Shown here in pieces: positions 7,774 through 16,810 of a stretch of 64,000 nucleotides of DNA. The notes below the pieces were generated by a model that saw nothing but the letters and a program-made list of their open reading frames with translations, had not been told where the DNA came from and did not search any database. Made by a program: the position numbers and the translations under genes. Source of the DNA: Mycolicibacterium poriferae (GTDB lineage Bacteria; Actinomycetota; Actinomycetes; Mycobacteriales; Mycobacteriaceae); contig NZ_AP022570.1 of NCBI RefSeq assembly GCF_010728325.1, positions 1,178,001-1,242,000 of the forward strand, written 5' to 3'. Position 1 is the first letter of the stretch. Each line of letters opens with the position of its first letter.

Positions 7774-8396
7774 GTCGCCGGTAGCACCAGCTGGAATCCG
7801 TCGACGATCTGTTGAGCGTCGCGGCGGAACTGCGGATCGTCGGGTTCGGTGGTCTGGATGGTCAGCGTCGCCAGCCACGTGGGATCGGCTTCGGCGACCA
7901 CCGCATGCATGATGACCGGTCGCTCCGGGGCCAGGCCCATTTTCGGAGCGGTGTACCGCGTTGTCTCCGAGGGGAACCCGCAGGTGGTGTTCGCCTCGAC
8001 CGACATGTCGCTGGCACCCATGATCTCGACCAGGTTGTTCCGGTTCTGGTCGAAGATCTCGGTGGGCGTCTCGTTGGTGCCGCGCGCCGATTCGAGGGTG
8101 ACCACGGCGTTGGTGGCGAACCCCCGGGTGCGGAGGTTCTCGGCGACGATCGCGTACCGGATGACCCGGCTGTCCATCATCGAGTTACGCTCCCAGCCGC
8201 TGGGGACCGGGATGCGCAACTGGGGCTCGCTCGCGTTGGTGGTGGGGATGTCGGCCAGCGGCGCATCGACCGTCGCGCAGGCGTCTTCCCCGGCGGAGGC
8301 CGTGACCGCGGTTCCGGCGACGTCGCGGGTGCAGCCGCTGACGAGCAGTGCGGTCACGGTCCCCGCCGCGAGCAGCGCCCGGTAGGTGAACGTCAT
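7770..8396 (-). CDS. LpqN/LpqT-family lipoprotein
   Basis: A 208-residue secreted lipoprotein. A 21-residue signal peptide ends in the lipobox LVSGC with Cys22 as the lipidated residue. The mature part has the LpqN-like layout (IPVPSGWERNSMMDSRVIRYAIV near residue 62, a final PDDPQFRRDAQQIVDGFQL). Family members are mycobacterial envelope lipoproteins of unclear function. It starts 1 nt after the peptidase stop region and is coupled to a small membrane protein downstream. Confidence 0.8.
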   Translation of the reverse strand: MTFTYRALLAAGTVTALLVSGCTRDVAGTAVTASAGEDACATVDAPLADIPTTNASEPQLRIPVPSGWERNSMMDSRVIRYAIVAENLRTRGFATNAVVTLESARGTNETPTEIFDQNRNNLVEIMGASDMSVEANTTCGFPSETTRYTAPKMGLAPERPVIMHAVVAEADPTWLATLTIQTTEPDDPQFRRDAQQIVDGFQLVLPAT

Positions 8397-8397
8397 G

Positions 8398-10470
8398 TCA
8401 ACTCCCGTCCAGCGTCCGCCAGAGATACTCGTAGATCAGTGCCGCCCGGAAGGCGATCTGCGGGTTGTCGGCGGCGCCGGCGTGGCCGCCTTCGACGTTC
8501 TCGTAGTAGGACACCTGATGGCCGGCAGCCTCCAGCGCCGCGGTCATCTTCCGGGCGTGCCCGGGGTGGACGCGGTCGTCCCGGGTGGAGGTGGTGATCA
8601 GCACCGGCGGGTAACGGCGCTCGGCGGAGATGTTCTGGTACGGCGAGTATTTCGAGATGAACGCCCAGTCGTCCGGGTTGTCGGGATCGCCGTACTCGGC
8701 CACCCAGGAAGCGCCGGCGAGCAGCAGGTGGAACCGGCGCATGTCGAGCAGCGGCACGCTGCACACCAACGCCCCGAACAGCTCCGGGTACTGGGTGAGC
8801 ATGATGCCCATCAGCAGACCGCCGTTGCTGCCGCCCTGTGCGCCGAGTTGGGCGACCGTGGTGATGTTCCTGGCCACCAGATCCCGCGCCACCGCCGCGA
8901 AGTCCTCGGCCACCAGGTGACGGCCTTCCCGCATCGCCTGGGTGTGCCAGGTGGGGCCGTACTCGCCGCCGCCGCGGATGTTGGCCAGCACGTAGGTGCC
9001 ACCACGAGAGAGCCACAGCCTGCCCAGCACACCGTCGTAGCCCGGGGTGCGCGCCACCTCGAACCCGCCGTATCCGCCCAGCAGCGTGGGGCCGGGGCCC
9101 TGCCGATGCCGGTGGCCCACCACAAAATACGGGATGGCCGTGCCGTCGTCGGAGGTCGCGAAGTGCTGCGTGACCTCCAGGTCGGCGGCGTCGAAGAACG
9201 ACGGCGCCCGCTTGACCTCGGTCAGCTCGCCGCCTGCGGCCCCGTGCAGCAGCCGCGACGGCGTGTCGAAACCGCTGCAGTCCAGGAAGATCTCGTCGCC
9301 GTGCGGATCGGCGGCCACGATGGAGGTGTTGGTGTTCTCCGGCAGACCCGACACGGCGTGCGAGTCCCAGGTACCCGGGGTGAACACCTCGACCCGGCTG
9401 GCCACGTCGGCCAGGGTGACCACCACCAGCCGGTCCCGCGTCCAGGCGTAGTGGTGCAGGCAGGTGTGCGCGTCGGGCGCGAACACCACATGCAGTCGCG
9501 CTGTGCCGGCGAGGAATTCGTCGTAGTCCGCGGCGAGCAGCGAACCGGCCCGGTACTCCTCGACACCGGTCTCGAGGCTGTAGTACCAGTCGGTGCGCAG
9601 CTCGATGAGGAGCCAGCCGCGGTGGATGGAGATGCTCGCGTCGGTGGGGGTGTCGATTCGGATCAGTTCGTCACCGCGAAGTTCGTAGACCTCTTCGTTG
9701 AAGAAGTCGAGCGCCCGGCTGATGATGGTGCGCTCGAAGCCGGGCGTGCGGTCCACCGATGCCGCGACGATGACGTCGTCGGGGGACCCGGAGAACACCG
9801 TTTCGGCCTGCTCGAGTGGCTGGCCCCGCCGCCACCGCTTGACGATGCGCGGGTAGCCCGATGCGGTGAGCGACCCCTCGCCGAAGTCGGTGCCGACGAG
9901 CAGCGTGTCCTCGTCCGCCCACGTGGTCTGTGACTTGGCCTCGTCCAGCTCGAAGCCGCCGTCGACGAATTTGCGGGTGGTCATGTCGAACTCCCGCACC
10001 ACCGCGGCATCCGAGCCGCCGGGCGACAGGCTGATCAGCGCGCGGTCGTGGTCGGGTTCGATGACGGTGGCCCCGGCCCACACCCAGTTCCGATCGTCGG
10101 TGCGCGCCAACTCGTCGACGTCGATGACCACGTCCCAGTCCGGCTTCTCGGTGCAGTAGCTGTCCAGCGTGGTCCGCCGCCACAGGCCCCTCTGGTTGGT
10201 CGCGTCCCGCCAGAAGTTGTAGAGGTAGTCGCCGCGGCGCCGCACGTACGGGATCCGGGTGTCGGTGTCGAGCACCTCCAAGGCTTCGGCGCGCAGCTGC
10301 TCGAACCGGTCGCCGGTCAGTTCGGCGACCGTCGGCTCGTTGTGCTGGTGCACCCACGCCAGCGCATCGTCACCGGTGACGTCCTCGAGCCACAGGTACG
10401 GGTCGGTCGGGTCGTTGTCGTGCGGCGCGGTGTCGGTCACGCCCCCATTCTGCGCATCCTTGTCGGTCAT
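8398..10470 (-). CDS. Prolyl oligopeptidase family serine peptidase (S9A)
   Basis: About 690 residues: an N-terminal beta-propeller (DPYLWLEDVTGDDALAWV at the start is the family opener) and a C-terminal alpha/beta-hydrolase. The nucleophile is in GGSNGGLLMG and the His in the final EGGHAGAADNPQ; RGGGEYGPTWH is also family-typical. It should cut short peptides after proline in the cytosol or, less likely, the envelope. The ATG at 10468-10470 is chosen; GTG at 10438-10440 would give 680 residues. It resembles M. tuberculosis Rv0457c and precedes an LpqN-type lipoprotein in an operon. Confidence 0.87.
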   Translation of the reverse strand: MTDKDAQNGGVTDTAPHDNDPTDPYLWLEDVTGDDALAWVHQHNEPTVAELTGDRFEQLRAEALEVLDTDTRIPYVRRRGDYLYNFWRDATNQRGLWRRTTLDSYCTEKPDWDVVIDVDELARTDDRNWVWAGATVIEPDHDRALISLSPGGSDAAVVREFDMTTRKFVDGGFELDEAKSQTTWADEDTLLVGTDFGEGSLTASGYPRIVKRWRRGQPLEQAETVFSGSPDDVIVAASVDRTPGFERTIISRALDFFNEEVYELRGDELIRIDTPTDASISIHRGWLLIELRTDWYYSLETGVEEYRAGSLLAADYDEFLAGTARLHVVFAPDAHTCLHHYAWTRDRLVVVTLADVASRVEVFTPGTWDSHAVSGLPENTNTSIVAADPHGDEIFLDCSGFDTPSRLLHGAAGGELTEVKRAPSFFDAADLEVTQHFATSDDGTAIPYFVVGHRHRQGPGPTLLGGYGGFEVARTPGYDGVLGRLWLSRGGTYVLANIRGGGEYGPTWHTQAMREGRHLVAEDFAAVARDLVARNITTVAQLGAQGGSNGGLLMGIMLTQYPELFGALVCSVPLLDMRRFHLLLAGASWVAEYGDPDNPDDWAFISKYSPYQNISAERRYPPVLITTSTRDDRVHPGHARKMTAALEAAGHQVSYYENVEGGHAGAADNPQIAFRAALIYEYLWRTLDGS

Positions 10471-10537
10471 GTTCGAACCGGTCGCTGTAACGGGAAAGCT
10501 CGGTACGATCACCCCTGGTGAGCAGCGGGGGCTCGGA

Positions 10538-11605
10538 GTGAAGCAGTTTCGCCGGTGGTGGCGACAGCCCGACCGGCACGACTGGCTGTCGGAGTACCTC
10601 GCGTCCCGGCGGCTGCTGAGCGTCTTTCGGGTGTCGATGGCAGTCATCTTGGCGGTGCTCGCCGTCGCGACCGCGTTGGTGTCGATCAGTCCGGCCGGGC
10701 GGCAGGGCGGTGCGCTGGTGGTCGCGGTCGGCTTCGCCGGATTGGCGGTGTTCTACGCCGTGCGCTGGCCGAGCCGGGTGCAATCGGCGGTGTTCTCCAT
10801 TGCCGGCAGCGTCGGCATCGCCGTGGTGGCCGCGACCACGGCAGAACCGCAGGCAGGTCTTCTGACGTGCTGGGCCTTCGTCGGACTCGCCGCGTACGTG
10901 GCGTCTTTCCACAACCCGCGGCTGCTGGTGCTCAATGTGGGTGTGGCGCTCGGCACGCTGGTGGCGTGCGCGGTCCGCGTCGGGGTGAGTGGAGACGTGC
11001 CGCTGGCCGTGGCCACGATGCTGCTGGCCGGCGGTGGCCTGATGACGGTACCGGTCGGCGGGCAGATCCTGGTGCGGCTGCTGTGGAACGACGCGGTGTC
11101 GACAGACCCGCTGACCGGCCTGGCGAATCGGCGGGGTTTCCGCCGGTCGGCCCACGTGCTCATCTCCGAGGCGGCACGCACCGGTGCAGCGTCGTTCAGT
11201 GTGGTGATGATCGACCTGGACGGCTTCAAGCGCATCAACGACACCCAGGGCCATGCCGTCGGCGACCGGGTGATCGTCGAGGTCGCGACCAGGATCCGGG
11301 AGGTCGTCGGGTCGAGCGGGCTCGCCGCGCGGGTCGGTGGTGAGGAGTTCCTGGTCGCCCAGGCCACGCCACCCCGCGAGGTCGAGATGCTCGCGCGGCG
11401 CCTCTGTTCGGCCATCGCGGCCTCGCCATGGGGCATCACTGCAAGCCTCGGCATCGCCGGCGCCACAGTGAGCGGGGCAGTGGACGGGGCGACCGCCGAC
11501 ATCCGCACCCTCGTCGAGGCGGTCATCGCCAACGCCGACATGGCGATGTACGAGGCGAAGCGGGCCGGCGGCAACCAGATCCGCCAGTCCGCCGCCGCTG
11601 CGTAG
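10538..11605 (+). CDS. Membrane-bound diguanylate cyclase (GGDEF)
   Basis: A 355-residue protein. About six transmembrane helices (residues 33-180) form the sensor, then a GGDEF domain starts at DPLTGLANRRGF (190-201). The active site GGEEF is at 267-271, and the substrate motif MIDLDGFKRINDTQGH is present. The product-inhibition I-site RxxD expected 5 residues before GGEEF is replaced by GSSG, so allosteric feedback is probably lost. GTG at 10538 is chosen with GGGG upstream. It lies divergent from the S9 peptidase. The sensed signal is unknown. Confidence 0.88.
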   Translation: MKQFRRWWRQPDRHDWLSEYLASRRLLSVFRVSMAVILAVLAVATALVSISPAGRQGGALVVAVGFAGLAVFYAVRWPSRVQSAVFSIAGSVGIAVVAATTAEPQAGLLTCWAFVGLAAYVASFHNPRLLVLNVGVALGTLVACAVRVGVSGDVPLAVATMLLAGGGLMTVPVGGQILVRLLWNDAVSTDPLTGLANRRGFRRSAHVLISEAARTGAASFSVVMIDLDGFKRINDTQGHAVGDRVIVEVATRIREVVGSSGLAARVGGEEFLVAQATPPREVEMLARRLCSAIAASPWGITASLGIAGATVSGAVDGATADIRTLVEAVIANADMAMYEAKRAGGNQIRQSAAAA

Positions 11606-11648
11606 CGCGTGGTCAACGGTTCACCTCGGCTCCAGCGTCTCGCACCGA

Positions 11649-13481
11649 TCAGCTCAGGTGGTGCACGTCGGCCAGGCCGTAGACCGGGGTGGGGATGCCT
11701 TCGTAGCGGGCTTTGAGCTGCAGCGCCAGGTACAGCGAGTAGTGCCGGGACTGGTGCAGGTTGCCGCCGTGGAACCACAGGTTGGGCTGCTGGGTGGGCT
11801 TCCACATGTTGCGCTGCTCGCCCTCCCACGGCCCGGGATCCTTGGGGGTGTCGCTGCCCAGGCCCCACACCTTGCCCACCCGGTCGGCGACGTCCTGGCC
11901 GATCAGATCGGCGGCCCAGCCGTTCATCGAGCCGTATCCGGTGGCGTAGACCACGACGTCGGCGGCCAGTTCGGTGCCGTCGGCCAGCACCACCGCGGTC
12001 TCGGTCAGATGGTCGACCTGTCCGTGGGCGAGCTTGATCCGGCCGTCGGCGACCAGGTCGCAGGCGCCGACGTCGATGTAGTAGCCCGAGCCGCGGCGCA
12101 GGTATTTCATGAACAATCCGGAACCGTCTGCACCCCAGTCGAGTTCGAAACCCGCCGCCTCGAGGCGGTCGTAGAACTCCTTGTCGCGTTCGCGCATCTG
12201 GTCGTACAGCGGGATCTGGAATTCGTGCATGATCCGGTACGGCAGCGACGCGAACGTCAGGTCCGCCTTCTCGGTGGTCATGCCCGCGGCCAGTGCGCGT
12301 TCGGAATACAGGTCGCCGAGCCCGATGTCCATCAGCGTGTCCGATTTGACGATGTGGGTCGACGAGCGCTGCACCATCGTGACGTCGACGCCGTTCTCGT
12401 AGAGGGCCTTGCAGATGTCGTGGGCCGAGTTGTTGGAACCGATCACCACCGCCTTGCGGCCGACGTAGGCGTCCGGTCCGGGATGGGCCGACGAATGGTG
12501 CTGGTCACCGCGGAAGAGGTCCTGACCCGGCAGCGTGGGGATGTTCGGCTTGCCCGACATCCCGGTGGCCAGTACCAGTTGGGTGGGGTGCAGCGTCAGC
12601 TTCTCACCGTCGCGGTCCACCTCGACGGTCCACCGGTTGGTCTCCTCGTCGAAGGAGGCCGACGTGCAGGTGGTCTTCGACCAGTACGGCACCTCCATGA
12701 CGCGGGTGTAGAACTCCAGCCAGTCGCCGATCTTGTCCTTCGGCGCGAACACCGGCCAGTTGGCCGGGAACGGCAGATAGGGCAGGTGGTCGTACCACAC
12801 CGGGTCGTGCAGACACAGCGACTTGTACCGCTTGCGCCACTGGTCGCCGGGCCGTTCGTGCTTGTCGACGATGATCGCGGGCACGCCGAGCTGGCGCAAC
12901 CGCGCCCCCAGCGCGATGCCGCCCTGGCCGCCGCCGATCACCAGGGCGTAGGGCTGGATGCTGCGGCCGAGCTCGGCCTGCTCCTCGGCGCGTTTCTCCG
13001 CCCACGACCGAGGGTCGGGATCGTCGCCGTGCACCGCGCCGAGCACCCGGCTCGGGCCCTTGGGCTCCTCGTGGCCCTTGAGTTCCTGCAGCGCGGTGAG
13101 CAGCGTCCATGCGCGGGGCTGCCCGTCCTCGTCCTTGAGTCGCAGGTGCCCGACCCCACGGCCGACGGCGGTCTCGAACTCGATGAACGCCGTGGTCACG
13201 CCCTCGTCCTCGGTGGGTGTCTCCCGGGCGCGGAAGCCGGACGGGTCGGTGCCGGCAAGGCGCGTGGTGAGCATGTCGGTGATCTGCTCGCGGCCCTCCA
13301 TCGTCTTGAGGTTCCAGGTGAACGACACCAGGTCACGCCAGAAGCTGTCGACGGCGAACATGCCGGCGACCCGGTCGATGTCGCGTACGGCAAGGGCGGC
13401 CTCGAAGTCGGCCAGCCAGGCGTCGACACGCTGGGCGGGAGTCACATCGGGAGCGGTCTGCGGATCGAGAGTGGAAGTCAT
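11649..13481 (-). CDS. Flavin-containing monooxygenase with N-terminal SnoaL-like domain
   Basis: A 610-residue protein in two parts. Residues 15-135 are SnoaL/NTF2-like (AWLADFEAALAVRDIDRVAGMF). The rest is an FMO/Baeyer-Villiger-type flavoprotein with an FAD fold GGGQGG (183-188), FRGDQHH (323-329, matching FxGxxxH) and a second nucleotide fold VVIGSNNSAHD near 346. It should use FAD and NADPH to oxygenate a small substrate. It is divergent from the butanediol dehydrogenase, and the shared 127-bp gap carries a symmetric dyad, so the substrate may be a ketone or diketone of that pathway (inference). Confidence 0.82.
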   Translation of the reverse strand: MTSTLDPQTAPDVTPAQRVDAWLADFEAALAVRDIDRVAGMFAVDSFWRDLVSFTWNLKTMEGREQITDMLTTRLAGTDPSGFRARETPTEDEGVTTAFIEFETAVGRGVGHLRLKDEDGQPRAWTLLTALQELKGHEEPKGPSRVLGAVHGDDPDPRSWAEKRAEEQAELGRSIQPYALVIGGGQGGIALGARLRQLGVPAIIVDKHERPGDQWRKRYKSLCLHDPVWYDHLPYLPFPANWPVFAPKDKIGDWLEFYTRVMEVPYWSKTTCTSASFDEETNRWTVEVDRDGEKLTLHPTQLVLATGMSGKPNIPTLPGQDLFRGDQHHSSAHPGPDAYVGRKAVVIGSNNSAHDICKALYENGVDVTMVQRSSTHIVKSDTLMDIGLGDLYSERALAAGMTTEKADLTFASLPYRIMHEFQIPLYDQMRERDKEFYDRLEAAGFELDWGADGSGLFMKYLRRGSGYYIDVGACDLVADGRIKLAHGQVDHLTETAVVLADGTELAADVVVYATGYGSMNGWAADLIGQDVADRVGKVWGLGSDTPKDPGPWEGEQRNMWKPTQQPNLWFHGGNLHQSRHYSLYLALQLKARYEGIPTPVYGLADVHHLS

Positions 13482-13516
13482 GTGAGCCAGGACACACCTC
13501 TGGATCGGCGGTCGGC

Positions 13517-13573
13517 AAGAGTTGCGAAGCGTTGCAACCCCGAGAGCTGTCGGTGCAACCCCTCGCAACTCTT
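13517..13573. promoter_or_regulatory. 57-bp nested palindrome, shared operator of FMO and butanediol genes
   Basis: Outer arms AAGAGTTGCGA (13517-13527) and TCGCAACTCTT (13563-13573) are perfect inverse complements. Inner arms GTTGCAAC (13531-13538) and GGTGCAAC (13552-13559) sit symmetrically about the same centre, 13545. The element is exactly 35 bp from both divergent start codons. This is the layout expected for one regulator controlling both sides; the GAF-domain protein at 15476-16810 is the likely one. Confidence 0.7.
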
Positions 13574-13608
13574 TCGCGCTGTGTCGCCCGTCACATACAA
13601 CTGCGGGC

Positions 13609-14661
13609 ATGAAAGCAGCTGTCTACTACGGACCGAACAAGCTCGAGATCGACGACGTGCCCGAACCCGACCCCAGGCCCGGCACCGTCAAGCTGCTGGT
13701 CGGCTACAACGGCATCTGCGGTACCGACCTGCACGAGTACTACGCCGGGCCGATCTTCGTGCCCACCGAACCGCACCCGCTGACCGGGGCGCAGCTGCCG
13801 CTGACCATGGGCCACGAGTTCTCCGGCACCATCACCGCCGTCGGCGACGGCGTGACCGGGTGGAGCGAGGGCGACCGGGTCGCGGTCGAGCCGGTGTACC
13901 GGTGCGGAACCTGCGCACCGTGCCGGGCCGGCAACTACAACGTGTGTGCGCAGATCGGGTTCCACGGACTGATGTCCGACGGCGGCATGGCCGAGTTCAG
14001 CATCGTGCCGACCGAGATGCTGCACCGGCTGCCCGACAGCGTCGGGTTGGAACTCGGCGCGCTCGTCGAGCCGATGTCGGTGGCCTACCACGCCGCCACG
14101 CTGGGTGATGTCTCCGCCGGCGACACCGCGGTGGTGTTCGGTGCCGGACCCATCGGGATTGGCCTGTGGTTCGCACTGCGCGGCAAGGGCCTCGAGGACG
14201 TCTTCGTCGTCGAACCGTCACCGACGCGCCGTGCCGCGATCGAGGCGCTCGGCGCCACGACACTGGATCCGGGCGGTGCAGACGTCCCCGCCTTCATTGC
14301 CGAGCACACGCGGGGCGCCGGGGCGGACGCCGTGTTCGACGCCGCCGGGGTGACCCCGGCGGTGGCCACCGCGCTGGCCTGTGTCGGCTCTCGCAAGCCG
14401 ATGGTCAGCGTCGCGATCTACGAGAAACCCTTGGAGACACCGCTGTTGAACCTCGTCATGAACGAGTCCCGGATCCAGGGCTCGCTGTGTTACACCGGCG
14501 CCGACTTCGAAGCGGTGATCGCGCTGATGGCCCAGGGCGCCTACGACACCACCGGGTGGGTGACCCGCATCTCGCTCGACGACGTGATCGACGAAGGGTT
14601 CGAGGCGCTGCACGCCGGCACGAAGATGAAGGTTCTGGTCGACCCGAACGAAGGGAAATAG
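13609..14661 (+). CDS. bdhA: 2,3-butanediol dehydrogenase, zinc-dependent MDR
   Basis: A 350-residue medium-chain dehydrogenase. Catalytic zinc ligands are in GICGTDLHEYY and GHEFSG, the structural zinc cluster in CGTCAPCRAGNYNVC, and the NAD fold in GAGPIGIG. Sequence and length match (R,R)-butanediol dehydrogenases, which interconvert 2,3-butanediol and acetoin with NAD. The neighbouring SDR (2 bp downstream) resembles acetoin/diacetyl reductases, supporting this assignment. Other polyol or secondary alcohol substrates remain possible. ATG 13609 is taken as the start because the shared dyad ends 35 bp upstream. Confidence 0.8.
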   Translation: MKAAVYYGPNKLEIDDVPEPDPRPGTVKLLVGYNGICGTDLHEYYAGPIFVPTEPHPLTGAQLPLTMGHEFSGTITAVGDGVTGWSEGDRVAVEPVYRCGTCAPCRAGNYNVCAQIGFHGLMSDGGMAEFSIVPTEMLHRLPDSVGLELGALVEPMSVAYHAATLGDVSAGDTAVVFGAGPIGIGLWFALRGKGLEDVFVVEPSPTRRAAIEALGATTLDPGGADVPAFIAEHTRGAGADAVFDAAGVTPAVATALACVGSRKPMVSVAIYEKPLETPLLNLVMNESRIQGSLCYTGADFEAVIALMAQGAYDTTGWVTRISLDDVIDEGFEALHAGTKMKVLVDPNEGK

Positions 14662-14663
14662 TC

Positions 14664-15458
14664 ATGGCTCTCGACGGCAGGGTCGCGTTGGTGACCGGTG
14701 CGGCCCGCGGTATCGGCCGTGGCATCGCGTTACGGCTGGCTCGCGACGGTGCGGCGGTGGCGCTGGTGGACACCCGGGCCGACGGCATCGAGCGCGTCGC
14801 CGGTGAGATCGCCGAGATCGGCAGCAAGGCAACGACGTTCGTCGCCGACGTCAGTGACCGCGAGCAGGTGTTCGCCGCCGTGGACCATGCTGCCGCTGCA
14901 CTGGGCGGTTTCGACATCATGGTCAACAACGCCGGTATCGCGTTGGTCGGGCCGGTCGGTGAGGTGACGCCGGAGGAGGCGAACCGGGTCTGGGCGATCA
15001 ACGTCAACGGGGTGCTGTGGGGCATCCAGGCCGCGGTGGCGAAGTTCAAAGAGCTGGACAACCAGCAAGAAGGAAAGATCAGCAAGATCATCAACGCGTC
15101 GTCGATCGCCGGCCACGACGGGTTCGGCATGCTCGGGGTGTACAGCGCGTCGAAGTTCGCGGTGCGCGCGCTGACCCAGGCCGCCGCCAAAGAACACGCC
15201 GCCGACGGCATCACCGTCAACGCCTACTGCCCGGGCGTGGTGGGCACCGACATGTGGGTCGAGATCGACAAGCGGTTCGCCGAACTGACCGGTGCCGCCG
15301 AAGGCGAGACCTACGACAAGTTCGTCGGCGGCATCGCGCTGGGCCGCGCCGAGACCCCCGAGGACGTCGCCGGCTTCGTGTCCTACCTGGCCGGACCCGA
15401 CGCCGACTACATGACCGGACAGGCGGGTCTGATCGACGGCGGTCTGGTCTACCGCTGA
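14664..15458 (+). CDS. SDR, acetoin/diacetyl reductase-like
   Basis: A 264-residue classical short-chain dehydrogenase: TGAARGIGRG cofactor motif (residues 10-19), NNAG near 90, catalytic Ser in NASSIAGHDG and YSASK. The C-terminal GLIDGGLVYR is typical. Resemblance and linkage to butanediol dehydrogenase point to acetoin or diacetyl reduction, or the opposite stereochemistry of butanediol oxidation. It starts 2 bp after the bdhA stop, so the two are co-translated. Confidence 0.8.
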   Translation: MALDGRVALVTGAARGIGRGIALRLARDGAAVALVDTRADGIERVAGEIAEIGSKATTFVADVSDREQVFAAVDHAAAALGGFDIMVNNAGIALVGPVGEVTPEEANRVWAINVNGVLWGIQAAVAKFKELDNQQEGKISKIINASSIAGHDGFGMLGVYSASKFAVRALTQAAAKEHAADGITVNAYCPGVVGTDMWVEIDKRFAELTGAAEGETYDKFVGGIALGRAETPEDVAGFVSYLAGPDADYMTGQAGLIDGGLVYR

Positions 15459-15475
15459 GATGGAGAGCACACTGG

Positions 15476-16810
15476 GTGACGATGCCCAGCTATGGAGGCA
15501 GTCCGCCCGTGCCTGAGCCCGCGGTCGCCGTCGGTGAGGATCCGCGCAGTTATGCGCGGCTGATGTCGGCGGTCTACGACGCGACGATGGCCGGCCACCG
15601 GGCCCCGGCGCGGCCGCGGGACGTCATCGGGCAGAGCTGGCAGCGGATGATGGCGCGCGGGATGCACGAGCGGGTGGCCGACGAGCACGCCGAGCCGGTC
15701 GTCGAGGCCGGCGCGCTGGAGACGTTGCGCCGGTCCTCCGGGCTGCTCGAGGTGCTCGGCGAGATCTCGCACGGGCTGGAGTCCCTGGTCGCCGACGGCG
15801 AGAACATTCTCGTCGTCGCCGACGCGCAGGGCCGGGTGCTGTGGCGCAGCGGCTCGCCGTCGGTGCTGCACAACGCCGACCGGCTGGGTTTCGTCGAGGG
15901 CGCCAACTGGGGCGAGGGCGCCGTCGGCACCAACGCGATCGGCACGGCGCTGGTCTCCCAGCGTGCGGTGCAGGTGTTCTCCGCAGAGCACTTCCTGCGC
16001 AGCCACCACGCGTGGACGTGCGCGGGGGCACCCATCCGCGACCCTCGTACCGGACATGTTCTGGGTGTCGTCGACGTCTCCGGTCCCGCCGCGACCGTGC
16101 ACCCGACGACCATCGCGCTGGTGGACGCCGTGGCGCGGCTGGCCGAATCGCACCTGCGCGCCGAGCACGACCGCACGCTGAACCGGCTGCGAGCGCTGGC
16201 CGCGCCGATCCTCGCCCGGTTGGATGCTCCCGCGCTGGCCGTCGACACCGAGGGCTGGGTGGCCGCCGTCGACGCGATGCCGTTGCACAACCGGATCCTG
16301 TTGCCCGAGCACCTGGGGCCCGGGAAGGTGTGGCTGGCGACGCTGGGCATGTGTGCCGTCGAGCCGCTGCCGGGCGGCTGGCTGGTGCGGCTGGCGGGTG
16401 ACTCCGGAAGCGGCGACGAGGACGGTCCCGCTGTGTCGCGGGTGACCGTGGATCTGAGCAACCCGGACCGGCCGTCGCTGTGCCTGGCCGGCGAGTTCGG
16501 CTCCTGGCGGCACGACCTGTCGCTGCGGCACGCCGAGATCCTGTGTGTGCTGGCCGATTCGCCCCAGGGCCGCACCGCTCCGCAACTGGCCGACGATCTG
16601 TACGGCGACCGTTCCCGGGTGGTCACCGTGCGGGTGGAGATGTCGCGGCTGCGCAAGCAGTTCGCCGGACTGCTCGCCGCCCAGCCGTACCGCTTCGCCG
16701 GCACGGTCGAGCTGGACGTGCGCTATCCGACCGACCGCCGGATGCTGTTGCCGCCGTCGACGGCCCCGGCGATCCGGGCCCTGCGGGACGCGGCCGAAGC
16801 CGGGACCTAG
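15476..16810 (+). CDS. GAF-domain transcriptional regulator (AcoR-like without AAA+)
   Basis: A 444-residue protein. The N-terminal region and GAF domain carry the AcoR-family signature (GANWGEGAVGTNAIGTAL, then HAWTCAGAPIRDP). There is no sigma-54 AAA+ module. Instead the C-terminus forms a winged-helix-like domain (LRHAEILCVLADSPQGRTAPQLADDLYG, VRVEMSRLRKQF). Actinobacterial proteins of this layout often activate alcohol or ketone catabolic genes. GTG 15476 is chosen (GGAGAG upstream); ATG 15482 is an alternative. It follows the SDR by 17 bp and probably binds the GTTGC-type dyad at 13517-13573. Confidence 0.75.
   Translation: MTMPSYGGSPPVPEPAVAVGEDPRSYARLMSAVYDATMAGHRAPARPRDVIGQSWQRMMARGMHERVADEHAEPVVEAGALETLRRSSGLLEVLGEISHGLESLVADGENILVVADAQGRVLWRSGSPSVLHNADRLGFVEGANWGEGAVGTNAIGTALVSQRAVQVFSAEHFLRSHHAWTCAGAPIRDPRTGHVLGVVDVSGPAATVHPTTIALVDAVARLAESHLRAEHDRTLNRLRALAAPILARLDAPALAVDTEGWVAAVDAMPLHNRILLPEHLGPGKVWLATLGMCAVEPLPGGWLVRLAGDSGSGDEDGPAVSRVTVDLSNPDRPSLCLAGEFGSWRHDLSLRHAEILCVLADSPQGRTAPQLADDLYGDRSRVVTVRVEMSRLRKQFAGLLAAQPYRFAGTVELDVRYPTDRRMLLPPSTAPAIRALRDAAEAGT

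Noticed and set aside
11606..11648. Intrinsic terminator between convergent cyclase and FMO genes
   Set aside because: No convincing stem-loop in the 43-bp gap.
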